DNA of 64,000 nt from AAA164-E04 sp964342825 (GTDB taxonomy: Bacteria; Verrucomicrobiota; Verrucomicrobiia; Limisphaerales; AAA164-E04): positions 1 through 64,000 of the forward strand of contig CAYFHO010000004.1 of assembly GCA_964342825.1 (NCBI GenBank). Direction: 5' to 3'. Below are positions 9,016 to 16,712 of the stretch, one piece after another. The position numbers and the translations under genes were made by a program. The notes under the pieces were generated by a model. That model had not been told where the DNA came from. It did not search any database and worked only from the letters and a program-made list of their open reading frames with translations. Each line of letters starts with the position of its first letter. Position 1 is the first letter of the stretch.

Positions 9016-10623
9016 CTATAAAGAGATGTGCGGAATATTTTTCATCCCGATGGGCTTTCTATTCTTGGGGGCACTGCGTCCTTGATCTTTCAGTTGTTTT
9101 AGCAAAGCCTGCAGTTCTTGCCGAATCTCTGATTCCTTGAAATACAAATTGGTGGTTTCACCTGGATCCACGGTGAGGTTGAATAGCTGACCGGGGGCAT
9201 CGGGTTCGGTTTCTTGCAGGGCGTATTTCGCAAGCATACCTTTGTCGTAGTTATTCCCGCCAGAGCCCTGATGATCAAGGTACTTCCAGTTTCCTTTTCT
9301 GATCTGAAACTCACCGCGAAAGCTTTGTGTCAGCATATGTGGCCGAATCGCCTGGTCGGCATCCTGTTTACCCAGCATGGCAGGCAACATGTCGAAACTA
9401 TCAGTGGCAGCATCATCAGGCAGTTGGTAATCAACGACGGACGCAATGGTGGCGAAAATATCGGTCGTATTGGTCATTTGATCCGAAACTTGCCCTTTGG
9501 GTATGCGTCCTGGCCATCTGGCAATAAAAGATACCCGGTGCCCTCCTTCCCATCCATCTCGCTTCATTCCACGGAATCCCATGGATGGATCATGATCATG
9601 GTCCTCGCGCATCCAATTCACATGCATGGTCTCTGCCCCATTATCGGCATTGAAAAGAATCAATGTTTCTTCGTCGATCCCCAAATGTTGAACCAAGTCC
9701 AGGACGCGCCCCACCAAAGCGTCCAATTCGTAAACAAAATCTCCCCTGGGCCCTGCTTTGGTACTGTTATTGAACTCAGGTGCAGGTAAGACGGGAGCAT
9801 GTGCTATTTGGGTTGAAAAAACAGCAAAGAATGGTTTTTGAGGATGTTTCTCGCGATGTTTGCGAATGAAAGACTCTGTTTTGTCGTAAAATAACAAATC
9901 AGCCTCCACGAATTCATAGCCCGGAGCCATCCATCCTTCATCATTATCCCAGCGCCACTTTCCCCCCGGGTTCGGCAGGTTCACTCGCTTATGACGGCGA
10001 TCGGCAGGAAAAGGAACCCTACCATTCTCGATGTAGATGTACAACGGATCTGTCGTTGGGCAGTTAGGAGTGACGAAGGATTCATCAAATCCGCGTGTGT
10101 TGGGGCCATCCAACAAAGGGGTGGATTTTTCGTAATCGATGAGCAGAGAGTTTTTAAATCCGCCTCCGAGCCTTTTACCTTCCTTATCAAACCAGGTGAG
10201 ACCAACGTGCCATTTACCAAAGACACCTGTCCGATACCCCTTGGTTTTGAGCATGTCGGCAATGGTCAGAGTTCCAGGCTTGAGGTAGCTGGGACCTCCT
10301 GGACCTTCAAAAGCACCACCACCACGACCTGTTGATCGGTAAATTTGCTGCCCCGAATAGAGCCCGTATCGGGAAGGAGAACATATCGTGGAAGGACTGT
10401 GGGCATCTGTGAATCGAATCCCTTCGTCAGCCATCCGATCCAATCTGGGGGTCTGATAAGCTGAATCGGGGTTGTAGGCCGATAAATCACCCACCCCTAG
10501 ATCATCCGCATAAATGATGATGATGTTGGGCAATTCTGCTGCGGCCAGCGAAGCCTGCCCAAAAGCCGACGTCAAAATAGCCAAAACAAGCAGCAGTCGT
10601 GCGGCAGGGTGCATGCCATTCAT
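9016..10623 (-). CDS. Exported sulfatase (Cys-type formylglycine motif)
   Basis: 535 residues from the ATG at 10623, which precedes a good signal peptide (LLLVLAILTSAFGQASLAAA); the frame is open upstream to 10833 but that extension is not signal-like. The mature N-terminus LPNIIIIYADDLGVGDL carries the Asp pair for calcium. The modification motif is CSPSR with Cys at about residue 81 (codon 10381-10383), the residue converted to formylglycine by FGE or an anaerobic maturase. Further hallmarks are TGVFGKWHVG, FNADNGAETMHV and GWEGGHRVSFIARWPG. The C-terminus GQLFNLTVDPGETTNLYFKE is typical. Substrate unknown; the protein is probably periplasmic and acts on sulfated glycans. It is single on its strand, with a large divergent spacer before the cytochrome biogenesis operon. 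Confidence 0.93.
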   Translation of the reverse strand: MNGMHPAARLLLVLAILTSAFGQASLAAAELPNIIIIYADDLGVGDLSAYNPDSAYQTPRLDRMADEGIRFTDAHSPSTICSPSRYGLYSGQQIYRSTGRGGGAFEGPGGPSYLKPGTLTIADMLKTKGYRTGVFGKWHVGLTWFDKEGKRLGGGFKNSLLIDYEKSTPLLDGPNTRGFDESFVTPNCPTTDPLYIYIENGRVPFPADRRHKRVNLPNPGGKWRWDNDEGWMAPGYEFVEADLLFYDKTESFIRKHREKHPQKPFFAVFSTQIAHAPVLPAPEFNNSTKAGPRGDFVYELDALVGRVLDLVQHLGIDEETLILFNADNGAETMHVNWMREDHDHDPSMGFRGMKRDGWEGGHRVSFIARWPGRIPKGQVSDQMTNTTDIFATIASVVDYQLPDDAATDSFDMLPAMLGKQDADQAIRPHMLTQSFRGEFQIRKGNWKYLDHQGSGGNNYDKGMLAKYALQETEPDAPGQLFNLTVDPGETTNLYFKESEIRQELQALLKQLKDQGRSAPKNRKPIGMKNIPHISL

Positions 10624-10913
10624 GTTTCTATCCGAACAAAATCCGAGGAATCCAGTTTGCCTGAGAGGAGTTTTAAGGTTCACAAGAACGTGATACGCCA
10701 AATGAAGTATTTCATCCAGAAAGAACCTGGGGCAGGATAACCTCTTCACTGAAAATCTTGTTTGAATCAAATCAAGATCGGAACCGTCGGATAGAAGCAA
10801 GTTACCACTTGATTTCGTAACCGATTTAAGCACATTCTAAAGAACGTTTCTTGCTCCGATAACAGCAAAAAAGAACCGATCATAAGGTGATACATTTTAA
10901 CCTAAAGTCATTG
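10624..10913. other. Divergent intergenic region before the cytochrome c maturation operon
   Basis: About 290 bases between the sulfatase start and the lipoprotein start. The sulfatase frame stays open through most of it (to 10833), so part could be translated if an upstream start is used. I see no RNA gene and no strong inverted repeat. Promoters for both directions are expected here. Confidence 0.4.
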
Positions 10914-11984
10914 ATGGAAAACATAAAAGCTTGGCTCCTGGCAATTTGCTTTTCGGTGTTGATTTTTACCGGATGCAAACAGGATTCGCAGATCGAAATC
11001 TACACAGTACCAAAAAAAATTGCGTACAAGCTTCCATCCAACTGGCAGCAAACCCAAAACACCAGTACCATGCGATTGGCCACTTTTGAGGTTAAAGGTG
11101 AAAACGAGGAAACAGCCGAGGTTGCCATCCTTCCCATGCCAGACCTGAAAGTGGAGGATCATGAAATAGTCAATCTTTGGCGCAGTCAGCTGCAATTGGA
11201 TCCCATTACCAAGGAGGAAGTGGATCAATCATCGGAATCGGTAAAAATCGGAGAATTTGATGGACGTATTTTCGATCTTACCGCGCCCGAAGCTGCTCCC
11301 GGGGAAATGTCAGGTATGCGCATTATTACCGCTTTCGTAAATTCCCCCATAGGGACATGGTTTTTCAAAATGACTGGAGCCAGTGAACATCTTGAGAAAG
11401 AGCGTTCTGGTTTCGTCAGCTTCCTGGAAACGGTCAATTTGAGCCAAATGCAGGCGGAGATTAAGGCAGCACGACAATCGGCCGATCCGCATGCCGGCAT
11501 GGACATGAGCCAGGCAGGAGGCACAGCGACTGCACCACCGGTTTCAAGTTCAACCAATTCATCATCGAAATTGCCAAAATGGAGTATTCCGGCCGGTTGG
11601 ACTGACAGTGGACCAAGCTCCATGATCCTGGCTAGTTTCAAAGCGACTGGAAATGGAGGCGAAGTAAAAATCACCGTTTCCTCGCTGGGAGGCGCAGCAG
11701 GCGGCCTCTTGCCTAATATCAATCTTTGGAGAGGGCAAGTAGGATTAGGTCCTGCGAGCAACACCGAGGTCGATTCGATCACATCCGATATCGTTGCCAG
11801 TGGAATTACCGGTAAATTAGTGAGTATACCGGGAACTTCCCAACGCATTGATGCCGCAATCATCCCTCACGCGGGACAAACATGGTTCTTCAAGGCCATG
11901 GGTGCCCCCTCCGCCGTTCAACGTGAATCAGAAGCTTTTAAATCCTTCGTAGAATCCGTTCAATTCAACCATAATGCTGAATAA
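10914..11984 (+). CDS. Lipoprotein with duplicated domain, first gene of ccs operon
   Basis: 356 residues from ATG 10914, chosen because it gives a short lipoprotein signal ending in the lipobox FTGC (Cys 21). The mature protein has two copies of one domain: the first starts KLPSNWQQTQN and contains VNLWRSQLQLDPITKEEVD; the second starts SIPAGWTDSGPS and contains INLWRGQVGLGPASNTEVD. Both end with a TWFFKMTGA or TWFFKAMGA strand and a helix. The linker holds DPHAGMDMSQAGG, a Met/His-rich patch of the kind seen in copper-binding segments. No cysteine other than the lipobox remains in the mature part, so it is not a thiol-redox protein. The gene overlaps resB by 11 bases, implying translational coupling. 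A role in heme or metal handling during cytochrome c assembly is inferred from context. Confidence 0.75.
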   Translation: MENIKAWLLAICFSVLIFTGCKQDSQIEIYTVPKKIAYKLPSNWQQTQNTSTMRLATFEVKGENEETAEVAILPMPDLKVEDHEIVNLWRSQLQLDPITKEEVDQSSESVKIGEFDGRIFDLTAPEAAPGEMSGMRIITAFVNSPIGTWFFKMTGASEHLEKERSGFVSFLETVNLSQMQAEIKAARQSADPHAGMDMSQAGGTATAPPVSSSTNSSSKLPKWSIPAGWTDSGPSSMILASFKATGNGGEVKITVSSLGGAAGGLLPNINLWRGQVGLGPASNTEVDSITSDIVASGITGKLVSIPGTSQRIDAAIIPHAGQTWFFKAMGAPSAVQRESEAFKSFVESVQFNHNAE

Positions 11985-13212
11985 AATCGTAAAATTCTTT
12001 ACCTCACTCAAGCTGACGGTTACGTGCTTGTCACTGTTCATGCTGATCGTATTTGTAGGCACCATCGCTCAAGTAGAACAAGGGCTTTACCTGGTGCAGG
12101 AACGCTATTTCAAGAGCATCTTTGTTTATTGGGGCCCAGAAAATTCTGACTGGCAGATTCCGATTATGCCGGGCGGTTATCTGGTGGGGACATTCTTGAT
12201 GTTAAATTTGGTGGGAGCATTCATCACCAGGTTCAAACTCACTAAGAAAAAAATAGGAATCTACATTTCACACGCTGGCCTCATCTTACTGCTTCTTGGT
12301 CAACTTTTCACGGACCTTCTTTCAAGAGAGAGTGCTATGGAAATCAAGGAAGGTGAGACAGTTTCACATTCGTCTGATTTTCGATTGAATGAACTGGCAC
12401 TGACAGATCACACCAATCCAAATGAGGACAAGGTGTACGCTCTCTCCGAAACTTACATCCAGAGCAAATCAGGAGCAGTGATTCCAAGCGGCCCCTTACC
12501 CTTCAAATTAAAAATCAAAGATTACTGGCCCAATGTCAGCCTGGTTGGCAAGGAACAGGAAGGTTACAGCCGTGTTGAAGCCACAAGTGGTTATGCCAAT
12601 GTTTTCCTGAAACCCATGCCACCTGAAACAGCAATGGATCGCCGGGATGTCGCCGCCGCTATCGTTGAAATACTGGATGGAGAAACAAGCTTGGGTGAAT
12701 GGCTGGTGGCTACCGTACTCGACCCTCAGAATTTTGAACAACAAGGCAAACAATATTCCATCGGAATGCGAGCCAAACGGTATTATGAGGATTTCTCTTT
12801 GACTCTGTTGAAAGCCACACACGAAAACTACACAGGGACGATGGAGCCTAAAAATTTCGCCAGCCGAGTACGACTTCAAAACGAAAACACGGGTGAGGAT
12901 CGCGAAGTTCTTATCTACATGAATCACCCGTTGAGGTATCATGGTTTGACCTTTTTTCAGCACCAAATGTCGGCAAATGAAATGGTGCGTCGCCAAGGCC
13001 TGACCGCCACTTCGACTTTCCAGGTGGTGCAGAATCCTACGTGGCTAACACCTTACCTTGCATGCACCATGGTCGGAGCAGGATTGACCATTCAGTTCAT
13101 GATCCACTTGATCGCTTTTACACGTAAGAGACGAAACATGTCACCAGAGAGATCCAGCGGTAAAACTCCAACAGCGAAAACCATTCAAACACCTACACCG
13201 AAAAACGCCTGA
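11974..13212 (+). CDS. resB: ResB/Ccs1-type cytochrome c biogenesis protein
   Basis: 412 residues. ResB and CcsA form the System II cytochrome c synthetase, which carries heme across the membrane and attaches it to CxxCH motifs on the outer face. The N-terminus has the typical ResB layout: FFTSLKLTVTCLSLFMLIVF (membrane segment 1), a short loop, then YLVGTFLMLNLVGAFITRF, and IGIYISHAGLILLLLGQLF with a conserved His. A long periplasmic domain follows, with NHPLRYHGLTFFQHQM, and then a final membrane segment near residues 350-375 (TPYLACTMVGAGLTIQFMIHL). It overlaps the lipoprotein gene by 11 bases and is followed after 8 bases by ccsA, a compact operon. The many cytochrome-type genes nearby are likely clients. 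Confidence 0.9.
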   Translation: MLNKIVKFFTSLKLTVTCLSLFMLIVFVGTIAQVEQGLYLVQERYFKSIFVYWGPENSDWQIPIMPGGYLVGTFLMLNLVGAFITRFKLTKKKIGIYISHAGLILLLLGQLFTDLLSRESAMEIKEGETVSHSSDFRLNELALTDHTNPNEDKVYALSETYIQSKSGAVIPSGPLPFKLKIKDYWPNVSLVGKEQEGYSRVEATSGYANVFLKPMPPETAMDRRDVAAAIVEILDGETSLGEWLVATVLDPQNFEQQGKQYSIGMRAKRYYEDFSLTLLKATHENYTGTMEPKNFASRVRLQNENTGEDREVLIYMNHPLRYHGLTFFQHQMSANEMVRRQGLTATSTFQVVQNPTWLTPYLACTMVGAGLTIQFMIHLIAFTRKRRNMSPERSSGKTPTAKTIQTPTPKNA

Positions 13213-13220
13213 TTATCGAA

Positions 13221-15182
13221 ATGAAAAAGTATGTCCCCTATTTGATGCTCGGCCTGTTCACTTTATGGATTCTGTCAGCATTACGTCCACCGAAGGCAAA
13301 AGGATACATGGATGACGTCTCATTTGGACAATTACCGGTCCTAAGGGAAGGCCGTCTCCAGCCTTTGGATTCTGTTGGCATGAATGCACTCCTTCAAATC
13401 AGGGGGACTCGCAAAGTTCCTTTGGAGGGAAACAATGAGAAAGGTGAATGGGGCCCATTTCTAGAAATTCGTGGGGCAGATTCCGGACAGTTATCGGAGA
13501 GACGGTGGTTTCAATTTGGAAAACATCCCAAAAAACTGAATGCATCAGAATGGTTGATGGAAGTCATGATGCATCCGGAGATTGCTGATGAACGCTACAT
13601 TTTTGCGATCAACCATCCAGACCTGTTAGACGAACTGGGACTGGACGGACAAGGAGTCGAAAAATCCGGTTTGTTCTACTTTACATTCAATGAAATCCGG
13701 CAACATTTCCCTACCATCCGCAGACACGCACAAAGTGCTTTTGATCAGGAAGCGGCTTTGAGAACCCCGTTTGAAAAAGCGGTCATCAAAGTTTGGGTGG
13801 GCATGAATACCTACCTTGAATTCAAGAACACCATCGCACCCCAAGATTTCCACGACTTCAACAAAGATCTGGACAACTACCTGGCATCCATAACCCCTGG
13901 TTTGGAAGCTTGGCGCAACCAAAATGCGGGCAAGGAGCACGACGAACAGGCCCTGGCGCTGTTCTCCAGTTATATGGACCGTTTTCAACACCTTAGCTCG
14001 GCCGGAACTTTAATCATTCCACCCAACAAGGATTCGAGTCCTGAAGATCAATGGAGTACCATGGGAACCAACCTCATTCAGGCCATTCAGACCATGGATA
14101 TCAAACCTGCAGTCCGTTCCTATGCCAAAATGGCAAGTGCCTTTCACAATGATAATTCGGGAAATTTCAACCAGGCTGTCACCCAATATCGAGAGTCACT
14201 TAAACCAGAGTTCGAGACAGAATTGAAACGAGCCTCCACGGAATTTAAATACAATCGATTTTCACCTTTTTATAAAAGCACGGTGATCTATCTCATCGCT
14301 TTTCTATTCGCCTGCAGCACCTGGTTCAATGGAACTGAATGGACTCGTAAGACGGCATTTTATTTGATCGGGCTCGCAGCCATCATTCACACAGCAGGAT
14401 TGATCACGCGCATGTATCTTGAAGGCAGACCTCCTGTCACCAACCTTTACAGTTCGGCTGTTTTTGTAGGATGGGGTGCGGTCTTGCTGGGAATGGTCAT
14501 TGAACGCATTTACAAGGATGGTGTTGGAGCTGCTATTGCGTCGATCGTAGGAGTGCTGTCATTGATTGTGGCGCACAACCTGTCATTGAGCGGGGATACC
14601 ATGAAAGTGTTACGAGCCGTTCTGGACACCAATTTCTGGCTGGCCACTCACGTTGTGATCATCACCCTGGGTTACGCTTCAACTTTCTTTTCCGGCTTCC
14701 TGGCCATCGTCTTCATTATGCGTGGTTTCTTCACCAAGTCGCTGGATCAGGAAACTTCGAAGTCATTGACTCGCATGGTGTATGGAGTCGTCTGTTTTTC
14801 AACTTTATTCAGTTTTGTTGGAACAATCCTGGGTGGAATTTGGGCAGATCAATCCTGGGGGAGATTTTGGGGGTGGGACCCGAAAGAAAACGGAGCCCTG
14901 CTGATTGTCATTTGGAACGCCATCATCTTACACGCAAGATGGGGAGGCATGATTAGAGAACGTGGCCTGATGAACCTTGCCGTGTTTGGTAATATTGTGA
15001 CTGCTTTCTCGTGGTTCGGAGTGAACATGCTCAATGTCGGACTCCACAGCTACGGATTCATGGACGCCGCGTTCAAATGGTTGATGATCTTCAACGCATC
15101 TCAAATATTGATAATTGCCATCGGACTTATGCCCTTGAGCACTTGGGCAAGCTTCAGGTCGGGCTCAGCCAAAACCGCCTGA
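13221..15182 (+). CDS. ccsA: CcsA-type cytochrome c assembly protein with periplasmic N-terminal extension
   Basis: 653 residues. The C-terminal half is the CcsA heme-handling membrane protein: the tryptophan-rich signature WGRFWGWDPKENGALL near residues 547-562 and flanking histidines (for example in WLATHVV and NVGLHSYGF) that should ligand heme. About eight membrane segments lie between residues ~353 and 645. The first ~350 residues hold one N-terminal membrane segment and a large soluble domain with no recognised motif; this extension is longer than in plastid CcsA and is typical of Bacteroidetes/PVC versions. It follows resB by 8 bases. Its TGA stop directly abuts the stop of the opposing propeller gene. 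Confidence 0.92.
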   Translation: MKKYVPYLMLGLFTLWILSALRPPKAKGYMDDVSFGQLPVLREGRLQPLDSVGMNALLQIRGTRKVPLEGNNEKGEWGPFLEIRGADSGQLSERRWFQFGKHPKKLNASEWLMEVMMHPEIADERYIFAINHPDLLDELGLDGQGVEKSGLFYFTFNEIRQHFPTIRRHAQSAFDQEAALRTPFEKAVIKVWVGMNTYLEFKNTIAPQDFHDFNKDLDNYLASITPGLEAWRNQNAGKEHDEQALALFSSYMDRFQHLSSAGTLIIPPNKDSSPEDQWSTMGTNLIQAIQTMDIKPAVRSYAKMASAFHNDNSGNFNQAVTQYRESLKPEFETELKRASTEFKYNRFSPFYKSTVIYLIAFLFACSTWFNGTEWTRKTAFYLIGLAAIIHTAGLITRMYLEGRPPVTNLYSSAVFVGWGAVLLGMVIERIYKDGVGAAIASIVGVLSLIVAHNLSLSGDTMKVLRAVLDTNFWLATHVVIITLGYASTFFSGFLAIVFIMRGFFTKSLDQETSKSLTRMVYGVVCFSTLFSFVGTILGGIWADQSWGRFWGWDPKENGALLIVIWNAIILHARWGGMIRERGLMNLAVFGNIVTAFSWFGVNMLNVGLHSYGFMDAAFKWLMIFNASQILIIAIGLMPLSTWASFRSGSAKTA

Positions 15183-16703
15183 TCAAAGAACACTCTTTGG
15201 GATCTCATTCAAGGTGTAGTAGGCGGCCGGATTCCAGAGCCGTTCTCCAGACTGATTCATAACTCCGGGAAGACGAAGTTCATGAACGTGACCAATCTGT
15301 AGCTTGTCGATGATCAACCGAACACTGAGCCCGTCTTCACTTACCACCACTGATTGGATCTTTGGTGCGGTCTGATCAACTTCGGGACTTCCATAACTGC
15401 TTTGGTATATGTAGGTGTAGGTTTCGATTTGATAAGAAGAGAGGTCCGAAGCTGAGGTTTTGTTGACAGGTTGAGTAAACGAAAGCAGGAAGCCGTCATC
15501 TTTCGCTTTCATGCTCTTGACTTCAAACGGAATTTTCCCTGTCCAACGGGTGCGTTGAAGAGCATAGGGTTTCCCTCCTCTTGCCCCCCACCCCCGATCG
15601 GTACCCCCCACAAAAAGAGAGCCATCAGGAGCAAATTCCACACTTAGATTTCCAGAATCATATCCTTTCAAGAACGGAAAACAGGCTCCTTGATAGACAC
15701 CATTAACCTGCTCCAGATCAACCCTCATCACGGTACTGTGAGTTTGATCACAAACAAGAAGCTGATTTCCAAAAGGACCGAATTTTCCTCCTGTCTCATC
15801 ACAAATAATACCACTGGCTGATTGCCCCATTTCACCGTACGGAAAGTAAATTGCAGTAGGAACCAGCTCAGGAATTTTGCCTGCTTCTATGTGCATGCGA
15901 CTTCCGCTGACTGGATCCAGAGGGCGAGGCCCAAGCGCATCGGTCAGTTCATACCAACGATTGCCCGTTGGATTCCCCATGAACCCACCAGGTTTTAAAT
16001 GTTTCAATCCACTTGTACCATTCCAAACCCCTTGATTGTCGGTATAAAACATATCCCCTGAGGCGTTCATCCCAATCCCGCCTGGTGAGCGAATGCCACT
16101 GGCTGTGGGAATCATTTGACCATCAGGAGTCACTCGCAGACACCAACCTCGATAATCAATTTCACTGGTGAAGGAACCGGTCAGGCAGAGGACAATCCAA
16201 ATGTTCCCATCTTTGTCGAATTTGGAACTGAATGCATATTCATGATAATCTCCGGTAATGCCCCAGTCATCATTGACAGTTTCAAAAAGATCGGCCCGGC
16301 CATCGTGATCCAGGTCCTTCATGCGGGTCAATTCACAGCGTTGCACGCAATAGAGCCAATCATCCTGTTTGGCCAAACCAAGAACTTCATGAAGTCCACT
16401 CGCAAACAATTTGAATGAAACTTCTGAAGGATCTTCCGCCAAGGCGTTATCGATAATATAGATTTCTCCCAGTCTTGTAGATACTGCCAACTGGTCCTCG
16501 CCCAACCATTGGAGAGCCCCGGCTTCCAAGACAATCCCTTCAGGTATGGGCAAGGTGGCGGTTTGATAGAAATCGGACTGTTCGGCCGCTGAAATCTGAC
16601 TACTTTGGCCAGATAGAAAGATCAGGCCTAATAAACACAAAAGCACATGAACCAGATTCGGTTTCAAGGTGCGATCTGAGAAATTAATAATGAAATCCGT
16701 CAT
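15183..16703 (-). CDS. Exported beta-propeller (PQQ-sugar-dehydrogenase-like)
   Basis: 506 residues with an N-terminal signal peptide (HVLLCLLGLIFLSGQSSQISA, about residues 18-38). The body is a soluble glucose/sorbosone-dehydrogenase-like propeller of the kind found beside PVC cytochromes: LGEIYIIDNAL, DLDHDGRADLFETVNDDWG, RGWCLRVTPDGQ, SPGGIGMNASGDMFYTDNQG and FAPDGSLFVGGTDRGWG. The C-terminal ~100 residues look like a beta-sandwich (SFTQPVNKTSASDLSSYQIE). It follows the five-heme PA14 cytochrome on the same strand after 9 bases, so the two are almost surely one operon and may form a dehydrogenase/electron-acceptor pair; that pairing is inferred. Its stop codon touches the ccsA stop, giving the shared sequence TGATCA. 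Confidence 0.83.
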   Translation of the reverse strand: MTDFIINFSDRTLKPNLVHVLLCLLGLIFLSGQSSQISAAEQSDFYQTATLPIPEGIVLEAGALQWLGEDQLAVSTRLGEIYIIDNALAEDPSEVSFKLFASGLHEVLGLAKQDDWLYCVQRCELTRMKDLDHDGRADLFETVNDDWGITGDYHEYAFSSKFDKDGNIWIVLCLTGSFTSEIDYRGWCLRVTPDGQMIPTASGIRSPGGIGMNASGDMFYTDNQGVWNGTSGLKHLKPGGFMGNPTGNRWYELTDALGPRPLDPVSGSRMHIEAGKIPELVPTAIYFPYGEMGQSASGIICDETGGKFGPFGNQLLVCDQTHSTVMRVDLEQVNGVYQGACFPFLKGYDSGNLSVEFAPDGSLFVGGTDRGWGARGGKPYALQRTRWTGKIPFEVKSMKAKDDGFLLSFTQPVNKTSASDLSSYQIETYTYIYQSSYGSPEVDQTAPKIQSVVVSEDGLSVRLIIDKLQIGHVHELRLPGVMNQSGERLWNPAAYYTLNEIPKSVL

Positions 16704-16712
16704 AAAATACCT

